Source of the DNA: Hungatella effluvii
GTDB taxonomy: Bacteria > Bacillota > Clostridia > Lachnospirales > Lachnospiraceae
NCBI RefSeq assembly: GCF_003201875.1
Contig: NZ_QJKD01000003.1
Span: 543,748-607,747, forward strand
Reading direction: 5' to 3'
Length of the DNA stretch: 64,000 nucleotides
The position numbers were made by a program, and so were the translations under genes. Under the pieces are notes generated by a model, which was not told the origin of the DNA, searched no databases, and saw only the letters and a list, made by a program, of their open reading frames with translations. How positions within the stretch are numbered: the stretch's first letter is position 1; the number at the start of each line of letters is the position of its first letter. This document shows, piece after piece, positions 27,360 through 36,701 of the stretch.

Positions 27360-28721
27360 TCACTTTATATTCAGAAGTTTTTCCACAGCCGCGTTGGCCT
27401 TCGATACGATCTTTTCCTCTTCCACATTTACGAGACGGCCCTGCTCTACCACGACCTTCCCGTTCACAACCGTATAATCCACAGCACCTTTGAATCCGAT
27501 ACAGGACAGCAGTGATTTCGGGTCGTATTGTCCGCCGACCAACTCGATGCGGTCCAGGGCTATGGCAAAGAAATCCGCCGCCATCCCCACGGCTAAATGT
27601 CCCAGTTCCTCTCGCCCGAGAATCGATGCGCTCCCTCTCGAAGCCATCTTTAAGATATCGTAACCGGATGGAGCCCCACTGCTGGAATTCAGGCGGTGAA
27701 GCAGATAGGCCACCCGCATCTCCTCCAGCATATTGGAGCCGTCGTTACTGGCGCTTCCGTCTACGGCCAGTCCGGTTTTTACTCCCATCCGCAGCATTTC
27801 CGGGATTCTGGCAATGCCTGAGGAAAGCTTCATGTTGGAGACAGGGCAGTGGGCCACTCCAGTCCCCGTCGCTGCCAGAAGTTCCAGTTCCTCTGTGTTA
27901 AAATGGATTCCATGAGCATACCAGACATCGTCTCCGATCCATCCCAGGCTCTCCATATAGGCCAGCGGACGCATGCCGTAATGCTCCAGGGTGAACGCCT
28001 CCTCGTCCTTCGTCTCCGCCAGGTGCGTATGGAGGCGGACTCCCAGGCTGCGGGCCAAGGCCGCTGATTCTCTTAAGAGACCGCCGGTCACGCTGAACGG
28101 CGAACAAGGCGCCAGCGCAACGGTATGCATGGAATACCTGGAAGAATCATGATACTTCTCAACCACCGCCTGCGAATCCCTTAAAATCTCATCGATCGTC
28201 TGAACCACGCTGTCCGGAGGCAGTCCCCCGTCCTTCACGCTCAAATCCATGCTGCCCCGCGTGGCCGCCATCCGGATTCCCAGGGCGTCCGCCGCCGCAA
28301 ACTGCGCGTCAAGAAGTGCTCCGGCGCTGTGCTCCGGAAACACGTAGTGATGGTCTAAGCACGTCGTGCAGCCAGTCTTTAACAGCTCCCCCATTCCAGT
28401 TAAGGAGCTGTAATAGACACTGTCGCCGTCGATGCCCTTCCATATCTCATATAAAGTTTTCAGCCATGGAAAGAGTTCCATGTTTTGTACCTGTGGAAGA
28501 TTTCTTGTGAAGGTTTGATATAAATGATGATGGGAATTAATAAGTCCCGGATAGACAACCATCCGGGACGCATCCATTATTTTATCAGCTGTTTTTTCTT
28601 CTGTTCCAATGTAGGTAATTACCCCATCTGTCACCAGCATGTTAATATCCGTCATAAACCTGTCGTTGTCGTCACATGTCACAAGATACTTTACGTTTTT
28701 CATCAATAGAGTTTCTGCCAT
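27360..28721 (-). CDS. 8-oxoguanine deaminase-like amidohydrolase (SsnA/TrzN group)
   Basis: This 453-residue metal-dependent hydrolase of the cyclic amidohydrolase superfamily has zinc ligands His64 and His66 in INSHHHLYQ, then THLAET with the next His and Glu, HGIHFN, and AVDGSASND with the catalytic Asp. The stretch HLYQTFTRNLPQVQNMELFP is characteristic of 8-oxoguanine deaminases, which turn 8-oxoguanine into urate. Related SsnA proteins occur in urate-degradation clusters. The adjacent purine permease supports a purine substrate. GGAGGAATTG precedes the start. Confidence 0.88.
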   Translation of the reverse strand: MAETLLMKNVKYLVTCDDNDRFMTDINMLVTDGVITYIGTEEKTADKIMDASRMVVYPGLINSHHHLYQTFTRNLPQVQNMELFPWLKTLYEIWKGIDGDSVYYSSLTGMGELLKTGCTTCLDHHYVFPEHSAGALLDAQFAAADALGIRMAATRGSMDLSVKDGGLPPDSVVQTIDEILRDSQAVVEKYHDSSRYSMHTVALAPCSPFSVTGGLLRESAALARSLGVRLHTHLAETKDEEAFTLEHYGMRPLAYMESLGWIGDDVWYAHGIHFNTEELELLAATGTGVAHCPVSNMKLSSGIARIPEMLRMGVKTGLAVDGSASNDGSNMLEEMRVAYLLHRLNSSSGAPSGYDILKMASRGSASILGREELGHLAVGMAADFFAIALDRIELVGGQYDPKSLLSCIGFKGAVDYTVVNGKVVVEQGRLVNVEEEKIVSKANAAVEKLLNIK

Positions 28722-28838
28722 TTCAATTCCTCCTGAATTTTTTACGTAAAAATATGCATTGTTTCATACAACTATACTTCTGGTATACTGCTGGCGGACA
28801 GGGACGCTCACGATTCGTCCCTTCATATCGTCAAGACC

Positions 28839-29000
28839 AGAGCGTGTTTGAAAATTCATTTCTGCCATCTGCACGCCCCACTTTGCGGTATATTTACCCC
28901 TCACTCGATCAACGTAGCCCACTACGCTTCCCTCATTCGGGGCAAATCTCCCGCAAACTGTGACGCACATCTGGCAGAAAGCAATTTTCAAACACACTCT
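28839..29000. repeat. Palindromic repeat with AGAGYGTGTTTGAAAATT ends (full copy)
   Basis: The left arm from 28839 and the right arm ending at 29000 are inverted repeats over about 60 bp with scattered mismatches, joined by a centre containing CGTAGCCCACTACG. Short derivatives occur at 53699-53732 and 54655-54690. It lies in a 458-bp non-coding gap upstream of the amidohydrolase gene; nothing else convincing was seen there beyond a small GGGACG hairpin near 28800. Confidence 0.7.
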
Positions 29001-29179
29001 AATGCCGCCGAATATAAATTGGGAGAAAATATGCCGCGTGAACCCAGCTATGTTTTAAACAGCCATATAGAGATGTACTTATCAAGGTGCAATTCTTACT
29101 GTGTGTTAGTATAGCAGACAGTCACATTTCCTGCAATCTGTATAATCTAATAAAAAATCGTCCGCTTTTTTGTGCATTT

Positions 29180-30133
29180 TTAACATTTCAATGTCTGTTC
29201 CAGGCAGTACTTTTCCACCGCCTCATCGTACGATCTCCATACCGTCATAGGCAGTCCGCAGCATGTTCCGGCGTTTAAGATCTCCTGATAGCCTGCCGCC
29301 CATTCCGGGAGCCCCTTCTTCATATGGTTTTCCACCATCTCCCTGGTGTTGGCCTCTAAAAACATGTTCTGCATGATATGGGCTGCCACAAATGTCGGGA
29401 GTTTGAACAGACCGGCCGGAAATGTCTTATTCGTATCGACTCCCTGCATCCGGCACACACCAATCCCCTCCCGAAACGCCTTGACCACCTTCTTGACGGC
29501 CCGATAGTCACTCGCAAATGAGCCGTAATCCCCGCTCTCCAGCACAGCGCCCGCCGTAATAGACTGCTGCAAATAGTGGACCTTCATCCAGTCAAAGATA
29601 TTTTTATCGAACACCGTACGAATCCCGGACTGATTCAGCGCTGTCTGTATGTCGCCAAGCCCGGTCCGGCATTTTCCGCCCAGCCTTACTGCCTCATCGA
29701 AGAGGATGACTTTTAAGCCGGCTTCATCGCGGCCGCCTCCCGTGCTGGAAGGGAACGCAATCAGATACTGATCCGCCGATAAGTACGCCTCGATCTCCGC
29801 CTGAATGTTCCAGTTATTCTGCATAAATGCAAAATATTTTGTATATTCAGTCAGCTCTGAAAGACGGGGCAGAACGCCAGCCAGCTGGCACCGGTTAACA
29901 GTTACAAGGATCCCGTCGTAATGGTCTGTCACTTCCGTCACACAGCTCGGATAAAAAGTCACGCTCTCGTAAGAGGATGCCTTTTTCCTCAAGTCCTTAA
30001 TGGATAAAATCACGCCTGCCGACAGTTCTTCATAGTGCTCCGGCTTCACCAGCAGGTCGATCTCGTGATTCTGAGACAGCAGCCATCCATAGGTTATTCC
30101 GATCGTTCCTGCTCCGTATATTAAATATTTCAT
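29180..30133 (-). CDS. Ketopantoate reductase-like (ApbA/PanE family) oxidoreductase
   Basis: This 317-residue protein begins with a Rossmann motif (YLIYGAGTIGITYGWLL, GxGxxG at 7-12). The C-terminal helical domain has the conserved Lys in FDWMKVHYLQQ and a later Ser/Asp region. PanE proper reduces 2-ketopantoate, but this family has many members of unknown substrate. It overlaps the preceding reading frame by 4 bp (ATGA), implying translational coupling. It lies between purine genes, but a role in purine breakdown is not evident. Confidence 0.85.
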   Translation of the reverse strand: MKYLIYGAGTIGITYGWLLSQNHEIDLLVKPEHYEELSAGVILSIKDLRKKASSYESVTFYPSCVTEVTDHYDGILVTVNRCQLAGVLPRLSELTEYTKYFAFMQNNWNIQAEIEAYLSADQYLIAFPSSTGGGRDEAGLKVILFDEAVRLGGKCRTGLGDIQTALNQSGIRTVFDKNIFDWMKVHYLQQSITAGAVLESGDYGSFASDYRAVKKVVKAFREGIGVCRMQGVDTNKTFPAGLFKLPTFVAAHIMQNMFLEANTREMVENHMKKGLPEWAAGYQEILNAGTCCGLPMTVWRSYDEAVEKYCLEQTLKC

Positions 30134-31002
30134 CTGTTCTCCATTCTCTGTGGTTTGTCTGTATCGCTCCCGAGGTTTATCAGAATTTCTCTCATAATCG
30201 TCACCGCACGCTCCGGATAACAGACATCATCGTACAGAAATGTACCTGTCTCTTTCCCGTCCAGCATGAATCTCAGTGTATATTTATTCAGGCTGCTGCC
30301 AATTTCCTTATACACCCTTCTGCTCTTTCTCAAGAAGCGCTCAACCAGCCGGTTCCTCGGGATCACCCACCGGTCCTCAAAATGTTCCACGATCAGAGTA
30401 TCAAATTCTTTGGGAAACTGTGGTTCAAAGGTTTCGCTGGCAGGAATTGTGAAGTAATAGAGATTGTGCTTCTGATACATTTCGCCAAGCGATACCGCCT
30501 GTTCACATTCCGCTTTCACTCGGTTTCCGTCGTAGTATTCTGTATGCGGATCCCGGTTATGTTCCAGCGTCCTGGCGAGAAGCCACGGGTCTATTCCACA
30601 CCATCTGCTTCCATAGCCAAAGTTCCAGTCCAGTACTGCATTGCGTAATTAATTGTGAATAAAATGCCTGATATCTGCGTCAGAGGCGTGTCTGCAAAGC
30701 GACGGCGTAGCGGATCCTACAGCTAGCTTTGCAGGCGCGGCTCTGGCGTAGATAGCGGGTGTTTTATCACAGTTAATTACGCAATGCAGTACTGGATACC
30801 GTTCCCCGTCACAGGCCCGGCATCCGGCCCCATGAAGCAGATACTTCGTTCCGTTGATCTCATACTCGATGCCCCAGCGCAGCTTTCTGCTACACAGAAA
30901 ATCCGCTTTGGATTTCAGGCAGAGGCCAGCCAGCAAACGGAGGCAAACGTCGTTTACCTGATCGATGTATTCTTTCATCACGGTTCTCAGCCCGTCTTCC
31001 AT
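30130..31002 (-). pseudogene. Unknown gene interrupted by a 156-bp palindromic insertion
   Basis: The gene starts at ATG 31002 and reads to GERYPV at about 30790, then enters the palindromic element, where an in-frame TAA stops it (30649-30651). Removing one 156-bp unit (30631-30786) restores a continuous frame reading GERYPVLDWNFGYG and ending at 30130, giving about 238 residues. The intact C-terminal part (VKAECEQAVSLGEMYQKHN...) is still open. I do not recognise the family; it may bind a metal or nucleotide, but nothing supports a function. The end overlaps the KPR-like gene by 4 bp. Confidence 0.75.
30631..30794. mobile_element. MITE-like palindromic element inserted in a coding sequence
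   Basis: The arms CAGTACTGCATTGCGTAATT and its inverted copy (about 34 bp, few mismatches) bound the element. The interior is also largely self-complementary (TCTGCAAAGC with GCTTTGCAGG), so the whole unit can fold into one long hairpin. The 8-mer CAGTACTG is present at both edges (30631-30638 and 30787-30794). Net insertion length is 156 bp, a multiple of three. No transposase is encoded. Confidence 0.8.
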
Positions 31003-31162
31003 ACGCTCTGTCCTCGTTTTCTTAGATGTGTCACTTTAGTTTCATCTATCATACCATAGAAATGCCGTGTCTGACAGTCTGCTTCCGCATCATTTTTCCG
31101 AAACCTGTCTAAACATCACACCAGCCGTCCATTCTTCCCCTTCTCCGCACCTCACCTCACAA

Positions 31163-31212
31163 AAAAAGCCGGAGCGGCGACACTCTCCCAAATGTCGCCG
31201 CTCCGGCTTTTT
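31163..31212. terminator. Strong bidirectional intrinsic terminator of the xdh operon
   Basis: A perfect 20-bp stem (AAAAAGCCGGAGCGGCGACA and complement) has a 10-nt loop and T/A-rich flanks on both strands. It follows the 2Fe-2S subunit gene on the minus strand. The 272-bp gap holds nothing else clear. Confidence 0.9.
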
Positions 31213-31274
31213 CTCTCTTCGAAACAATCAAAAACATAATGAAGCTCTATGAAAACAGTAACACGCTTCTCCCT

Positions 31275-31766
31275 TTAATCCTCTTTGCCAACCACCTTAT
31301 AAGTCTCTTCCACGATTCTCTCCATGGCGTTTAAGATATTTTCATATCCCGTACACCGGCAGAGATGGCCGGATATCATCTTTCTCAATTCCTCGCGGTT
31401 GTACCGTTTTCCGGTTCCCACGATCTCCACCGCGGTCATGATCAGACCCGGCGTACAGAAGCCGCACTGTACGGCCGCTTCTTCCACAAATGCCTTCTGG
31501 ATCGTGCTCAGCTCGCCGTTAGGACCTTTTAAGCCCTCTACCGTCATGATCCGGCGTCCTTCCGCCCACATGGTTAAGTAGATACAGCTGTCGATGGCCT
31601 CGCCGTCCACCAAGACGGTACAGGCGCCGCACTCTCCAACCTCACAGCCTTTCTTCACGCTGGTAAGGCCCAGACGGTCCCTCAGCGTCTCCAGTAAGGA
31701 TTCCCTGTCGTCTACCGCCACCTCGACCTCTTTGTCGTTGACAATCATATGAACAATCTTAAGCAT
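31275..31766 (-). CDS. xdhC: Xanthine dehydrogenase-family 2Fe-2S subunit
   Basis: This protein of about 163 residues carries two 2Fe-2S clusters. The plant-ferredoxin type uses Cys41/46/49/61 (CEVGECGACT), and the second uses Cys101/104/136/138 (CGFCTPG, CRCTGYENIL). It passes electrons from the molybdenum site to FAD. Start 31766 (MLKIVHMIV) is chosen because GGGGGTG lies upstream and the ATG overlaps the stop of the FAD-subunit gene. A longer frame from 31784 lacks a ribosome site. Confidence 0.94.
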   Translation of the reverse strand: MLKIVHMIVNDKEVEVAVDDRESLLETLRDRLGLTSVKKGCEVGECGACTVLVDGEAIDSCIYLTMWAEGRRIMTVEGLKGPNGELSTIQKAFVEEAAVQCGFCTPGLIMTAVEIVGTGKRYNREELRKMISGHLCRCTGYENILNAMERIVEETYKVVGKED

Positions 31767-32646
31767 CGCATTCACCCCCTGCATTTATAATCGCCTGTTT
31801 CAGGGCACGTTTTGCCATCTCTTCAATGAGCTGTAAACGGAATTCCTTGGAAGCTCTCCAGCTGGTACGCGGATTCACTTCCTCCAGGACACTCTTGCCC
31901 AGAGTCTCAAACAGCTCGTTTCCGATTTCCATGCCTTTCACCTTTTCCTCTGCCTTGAAACAGCGGATCGGGGTCGGAGCGGCGACTCCGTAGCCGATGT
32001 GTATTTCTTCAATGTGCATCTTATCTTCGGTCAGCTTTACTGTAACCGCGCAGCCCATGGTGGCGATCTCCATGGCGTTTCTCTTGCCGTATTTGATGTA
32101 ATGGCCGCCAAAGCCCTCGTAGGACTCCTTCCGAATCCGGATGGCTGTCAGTATCTCGTCGTGCTGCCTTACCGTCTTTCCAGGACCGGTATACCACTCG
32201 CGGATCGGAATCTCCCGCACTCCCTCCGGTCCTTCGACGACTAAGACCGCGTCGAGGCAGCAGAAGGATGAGGCGCTGTCCGCACTGGTCACACCGTTAC
32301 AGACATTGCCGCCCACCGTACCGATGTTGCGCAGCTGCGGTCCGCCAGCCTGGTCCACGGCATCCCCTAAAATCGGGATATATTTCTGAATAATCCTGTT
32401 ATTGGTTACATGGGAAAATGTGGTCGCCGGACCGATGACGATGGTGCCGTCCTCTTCCATTCTCACACCTTCCAGTTCTTTGATTCCGTGAATGCTGACC
32501 AGGGAACATCCGGCAAGCTTGCCTTCCCTTACCTTAATGAGCACGTCGCTGCCGCCGGAAATGACGACGGCCTCGGGGTCTTCCTTTAAGGCACGGATCG
32601 CATCCCCTATATCTTTTGCCTGGTATAATTTTTCAATATCATACAT
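31759..32646 (-). CDS. xdhB: Xanthine dehydrogenase-family FAD-binding subunit
   Basis: This 295-residue protein of the CO dehydrogenase/xanthine dehydrogenase FAD family has VISGGSDVLIKVREGK for pyrophosphate binding, GPATTFSHV, and GTVGGNVCNGVTSADS as the FAD ribityl loop. It is the middle subunit of a three-gene hydroxylase whose order here is molybdenum, FAD, Fe-S. The gene lies 18 bp after the large subunit. Confidence 0.94.
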   Translation of the reverse strand: MYDIEKLYQAKDIGDAIRALKEDPEAVVISGGSDVLIKVREGKLAGCSLVSIHGIKELEGVRMEEDGTIVIGPATTFSHVTNNRIIQKYIPILGDAVDQAGGPQLRNIGTVGGNVCNGVTSADSASSFCCLDAVLVVEGPEGVREIPIREWYTGPGKTVRQHDEILTAIRIRKESYEGFGGHYIKYGKRNAMEIATMGCAVTVKLTEDKMHIEEIHIGYGVAAPTPIRCFKAEEKVKGMEIGNELFETLGKSVLEEVNPRTSWRASKEFRLQLIEEMAKRALKQAIINAGGECDA

Positions 32647-32664
32647 GGAATATCACCGTCCCTT

Positions 32665-34953
32665 CTAGATCAGTTCCGCTGCCTTAAAATGAGCCACAAG
32701 CTTCTGCGGGTCAAGAGGCAGGGAATCTACCGCTACACCAGTTGCGTTTAACACTGCGTTCCGGATGGCCGGTGCGACCGGAATAGCCGGCGGCTCACCT
32801 AACGCTTTATTTCCAAATGGACCCGTCGGATCGTCCAGTTCCACAAATTGCACGTGGAGATCCGGCGTGTCCATGGAGGTAGGCAGTTTGTAATCCAGCA
32901 GGTTGTCATTTAACGGCCTGCCGCTCTTATCAAAGAGGAGTTCTTCACTGAGCGCGTATCCAAGTCCCATGCTCATGCCGCCGTGAACCTGTGCTTCAGC
33001 CAGCTTCGGGTTGATCAGCACGCCGCTGTCGTGAACGTTGACAATGTTGGTCACCTTCACCTTGCCAAGAGGCATATCCACTTCCACCTCTGCGAAACAG
33101 GCGCCCGTTGCAAAGGTATTATCCTTGCAGTGGCTGGTCGCCTCCGCAGTGATGTGGATCGAGCGGTCGAGGCTGTAGAACGCCGTCGTCGCAAGCTCCG
33201 CCATATCGAGAAGCTTCTCCCTGCTCTCCTTATCGACAACCACGTTATTCTGGATATCCATGGTGTCTTTCTCTTTATCCAGCATATATGCCGCATAATC
33301 CAGGATTCTGTCCTTGAAAATGAGTCCGGCCTTCTTCACCGCCATACCGCTGACATACGTCTGTCGGGATGCGTAAGCGCCCGTATCAAACGGTGTAATA
33401 TCGGTATCCTGCGTGGAGAGAATATGAACTTTGTCCTCCGTAATACCGGTGGTCTCCGCGGCCATCTGGGTAAATACGGTATCCGCGCCCTGTCCGATCT
33501 CCGTAGCGCCCATCTGCAGCTGCATGGAGCCGTCCTGATTTAAAACCATACGGCAGGAAGCAGTCTCCAGAGAGATCGGGTAAACGCCTGTCTTATAGCA
33601 GAAGATCGCCATACCGATTCCTTTTCTGACGGGACCGGTCTGGTTCTCATACTCTTTCCGTTTTTCGTCCCAATGAATATAGTTCCGGCCTTTTTCCATA
33701 CATTCCTTTAAGCCGTATGTATTACATGCAACGTGGGTATGAGGATCCACATAGCCCTCCGGCATGCAGTTTTTCATTCTGAATTCCAGTGGGTCCATAT
33801 GAACAGCCACAGCCAGATCATCGGCCATACACTCCGCCGCAAATGCAGCCTGCGGAATTCCGTAGCCTCTCATGGCGCCGCCCGTGGCAATATTCGTATA
33901 GACGGTGTAAGCGTCGGATTCCAGCGTCTTCTCGTCGTGGTAAATCTGCTTGAACTCATTGGATGTGTTTGCCACAATGGCGTGAGCGTGAGAAGCGTAA
34001 CCGCCCTGGTTGGAGTATGCCTCAAATTTTCTCGCCACCAGCGTGCCATCCTTTTTGACAGCCGCCTTAACGTGGCACTTAATCGCATGACGCACTCTCG
34101 TGCAGGCCAGCGTCTCTTCCCTGGATATCTCCATGCGTACGCCTCTTCCGCCCACCTGGGTGCAGAGGAACGCATTTAACGGTTCATAAAGGACATCCTG
34201 CTTGTTGCCGAATCCGCCGCCGATGTACGGCTTGATCACGCGGATTTCACCGGCCGGAATTCCCAGCGCCTGGCTGATGACACGGCGTACAATATGAGGA
34301 ATCTGCGTAGAAGTCGTCACAACAATCCTTCCTTTTTCCATGTAAGCAAAGGAAATTGGAGTCTCGATATGGCAGTGCTGAACGCTCTGCGTCGCATAGA
34401 CATGATCGATCTCTACCACGTCCTCGCCTTCCACAGCCTCCTGATAGGTTCCTTCCCCTACTACAAAGCTGGAATGGGCGATTACATTGCCCGGCTTCTC
34501 CTCATGAAGAACCGTGGCTCCTTCCGCAATGGCAGCCTCGACGGTAAGCATGGGTTCGTACTCCTCATACTCCACCTTCACCAGACGCGCCGCACGGCTT
34601 GCCGCGATCTCATCCTCTGCGATTACCGCAGCGATGTCGTCACCGTAGACGCGGACTCTGGTGTTTAACAGCTTTCTGTCTGCAATATCCTGGTGCGCGG
34701 TCTCCACAGACCAGGGATGTCCCGGTGTCGGGAACTGAATATCCGGAACGTCAAAACACGTAACAATCTTGACGACTCCCGGCACAGCCAGAGCTGCCTC
34801 CAAATCAAAGCTTTTTACTACACCATTGGCAATTGTGCTTCTTACGACCTTAGCCACAAGAAGTCCTTTTGGTTCCAAATCCGCCGTATATTTGGCGCCG
34901 CCGGTCACTTTCTCGATGGCGTCAACGCGGACCATGTTATTACCAACTCCCAT
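32665..34953 (-). CDS. xdhA: Xanthine dehydrogenase-family molybdopterin subunit, probably selenium-dependent
   Basis: This 762-residue molybdenum-binding subunit has GGGFGNKQDVLYEP (pterin contact), QMGATEIGQGADTVFTQMAAE, GAYASRQTYVSG and KALGEPPAIPVAPAIRNA, whose Glu is the catalytic base near the C-terminus. It hydroxylates purines, probably hypoxanthine to xanthine to urate or the reverse reduction. Selenium dependence is inferred from the nearby SelD, YedF, YedE and DUF3343 genes without any selenoprotein machinery, the known pattern of labile-selenium hydroxylases. GGAGG precedes the start. It is 207 bp after the purine permease. Confidence 0.93.
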   Translation of the reverse strand: MGVGNNMVRVDAIEKVTGGAKYTADLEPKGLLVAKVVRSTIANGVVKSFDLEAALAVPGVVKIVTCFDVPDIQFPTPGHPWSVETAHQDIADRKLLNTRVRVYGDDIAAVIAEDEIAASRAARLVKVEYEEYEPMLTVEAAIAEGATVLHEEKPGNVIAHSSFVVGEGTYQEAVEGEDVVEIDHVYATQSVQHCHIETPISFAYMEKGRIVVTTSTQIPHIVRRVISQALGIPAGEIRVIKPYIGGGFGNKQDVLYEPLNAFLCTQVGGRGVRMEISREETLACTRVRHAIKCHVKAAVKKDGTLVARKFEAYSNQGGYASHAHAIVANTSNEFKQIYHDEKTLESDAYTVYTNIATGGAMRGYGIPQAAFAAECMADDLAVAVHMDPLEFRMKNCMPEGYVDPHTHVACNTYGLKECMEKGRNYIHWDEKRKEYENQTGPVRKGIGMAIFCYKTGVYPISLETASCRMVLNQDGSMQLQMGATEIGQGADTVFTQMAAETTGITEDKVHILSTQDTDITPFDTGAYASRQTYVSGMAVKKAGLIFKDRILDYAAYMLDKEKDTMDIQNNVVVDKESREKLLDMAELATTAFYSLDRSIHITAEATSHCKDNTFATGACFAEVEVDMPLGKVKVTNIVNVHDSGVLINPKLAEAQVHGGMSMGLGYALSEELLFDKSGRPLNDNLLDYKLPTSMDTPDLHVQFVELDDPTGPFGNKALGEPPAIPVAPAIRNAVLNATGVAVDSLPLDPQKLVAHFKAAELI

Positions 34954-35025
34954 GGTATCCTACCTCCTGTTTCTTTTATTTTCCTGCTAATCAGGCTCCG
35001 GCCCCTGTTCTTAAAAAATAAGAAA

Positions 35026-35088
35026 GGCTGGCAGCGACGAGACTTTTTCAGGACAATTTCATCCATCAAAGTGATGTCGCCGCCAGCC
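35026..35088 (-). terminator. Long-loop hairpin between permease and xdh genes
   Basis: GGCTGGCGGCGAC (minus strand from 35088) pairs fully, allowing one wobble, with GTCGCTGCCAGCC ending at 35026. TTTCTTATTTTTT follows. It could terminate permease transcripts or act as an attenuator before xdhA. The rest of the 207-bp gap shows no gene. Confidence 0.55.
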
Positions 35089-35160
35089 CGTTTGACAATG
35101 TCTACATGACCGGTTCTCCTGATTTGCTCAGGTTGCTATTTTTAGTTGCTCTATATATTA

Positions 35161-36555
35161 TTAAATCAATATATATTTTAGTACAAACAGTACCGCCAGA
35201 ACATACATCAGCGTACTGATCTTCTTCTCCTTTGCGTGACCCGTAACCAGATTGATGACGACATAGGAGATAACGCCCATGGCAATACCTTCAGAAATGC
35301 TGTACATAAACGGCATGGCGATGATTGCAATGTAGCATGGAATTGCTTCTGTAAAATCGTTGAAGTCGATCTTCGTAATGGAAGTAAGCATTAAGAATCC
35401 TACTACTACCAGAGCCGGTGCCGTTGCAAAGGACGGAATCGCTAAGAAGATCGGGGACAGGAATAAGGATAAGCCGAATAAAATGGCTGCTACTACTGCC
35501 GTTAAACCTGTTCTGCCGCCTTCGGAAACGCCGGAAGCGCTCTCTACGAAGGTTGTGGTGGTGGAAGTACCGAATAATGCGCCTACGGATGTACCAACAG
35601 CGTCTGCCATCAAAGCGCCCTTGATATGCGGAAGCTTTCCGTCTTTATCAAGCATGTCGGCCTTGGAAGCTACACCGATTAACGTTCCCAGCGTATCGAA
35701 CATATCGACGAATAAGAACGCGAACATAACTACCAGGAAGTCAAGAGATAATACTCTTGAGAAGTCCAGTTTGAAGAACGTCGGAGCCATGCTCTTGATA
35801 CCGAAACCGGAGGATAAATCCGGGAATACGCTGTACATGCCAAGTTCCGGATTCGGCTGATATAAGCCGACCGCCTGGCAGATCATGCCAAGAATCCAGG
35901 TTGCCAGGATTCCCCATAAGATATTGCCCTTTACATTCTTAACAACTAAAATTGCGGTAATAAGAATACCGATGATTGCTAATAAAACTGTAATTCCTAC
36001 GGAATTGAAGGTTCCATCCGTTAAAGCACCTTTGAAGGAGTAAACAGAAACAAGTGTGGCGCCGTCCACAACGATTTTCGCGTTCTGAAGGCCGATAAAT
36101 GCGATGAACAGACCGATACCTACGGATACCGCGTGTTTTAAGTTCATCGGGATTGCGTTGAAGATCGCTTCCCGCACATTGGTCAGTGACAGAAGAATGA
36201 AGATAAGACCTTCTACGAATACAGCTGCCAGAGCCATCTCCCAGGTGTAACCCATGTTCAAAACAACGGTGTATGCAAAGTACGCATTTAATCCCATACC
36301 TGGTGCAAGTACAAACGGATAGTTTGCAAATGCTGCCATTAACAGAGTCGCTACCAGTGCCGCCAGTGCAGTCGCCGTGAATATGGCGCCGCTGTCCATA
36401 CCAGTCGCACTTAAGATGCTCGGGTTTACTGCAAGTATGTATGCCATGGTCATAAATGTGGTAATACCGGCTACAACTTCGGTTTTGACGTCCGTGTGGT
36501 TTTCCGACAAGTGGAACACTTTCTCAAAAAAGTTCTCGTTTCCCTTCGTTTCCAT
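35161..36555 (-). CDS. AzgA-type (NCS2) adenine/guanine/hypoxanthine permease
   Basis: This 464-residue membrane protein of the AzgA/PbuG branch has GITTFMTMAYILAVNPSIL, FVLAPGMGLNAYFAY and FVDMFDTLGTLIGVASKADM, followed by GTSTTTTFVESASGVSEGGRTG. The start METKGNENFFEK at 36555 is preferred over the upstream frame start at 36612 because AAGGAGG lies 9 nt before it. It imports purine bases for the neighbouring guanine deaminase and xanthine dehydrogenase. A TATAAT with unclear -35 lies just past 36690 on the minus strand. I found no riboswitch in its own leader. Confidence 0.92.
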   Translation of the reverse strand: METKGNENFFEKVFHLSENHTDVKTEVVAGITTFMTMAYILAVNPSILSATGMDSGAIFTATALAALVATLLMAAFANYPFVLAPGMGLNAYFAYTVVLNMGYTWEMALAAVFVEGLIFILLSLTNVREAIFNAIPMNLKHAVSVGIGLFIAFIGLQNAKIVVDGATLVSVYSFKGALTDGTFNSVGITVLLAIIGILITAILVVKNVKGNILWGILATWILGMICQAVGLYQPNPELGMYSVFPDLSSGFGIKSMAPTFFKLDFSRVLSLDFLVVMFAFLFVDMFDTLGTLIGVASKADMLDKDGKLPHIKGALMADAVGTSVGALFGTSTTTTFVESASGVSEGGRTGLTAVVAAILFGLSLFLSPIFLAIPSFATAPALVVVGFLMLTSITKIDFNDFTEAIPCYIAIIAMPFMYSISEGIAMGVISYVVINLVTGHAKEKKISTLMYVLAVLFVLKYILI

Positions 36556-36701
36556 ACTTCCTACCTCCTTGATAGTTGAATGATTTTCGTTTATATAGCA
36601 GAGCAGCCCCACGCAGCTCAGTATATATTGGTTTCTTTCGTATATGGTAACTTCTCGAAATTCTATATTCAGTTTTAAATTTACACTTTGCTTTAATTAT
36701 A

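Noticed and set aside
28764..28997. Minus-strand 77-codon frame near the AGAGYGTGTTT repeat
   Set aside because: It falls almost wholly within the palindromic repeat and has no ribosome site.
32665..34953. Possible in-frame selenocysteine codon in the hydroxylase
   Set aside because: The frame is continuous without TGA and aligns over full length; selenium would be a labile cofactor ligand, not selenocysteine.
36556..36700. Possible purine riboswitch before the AzgA-type permease
   Set aside because: Permeases of this kind often have one, but the conserved GTTTCTACC and CCGTAA segments are absent on either strand here.
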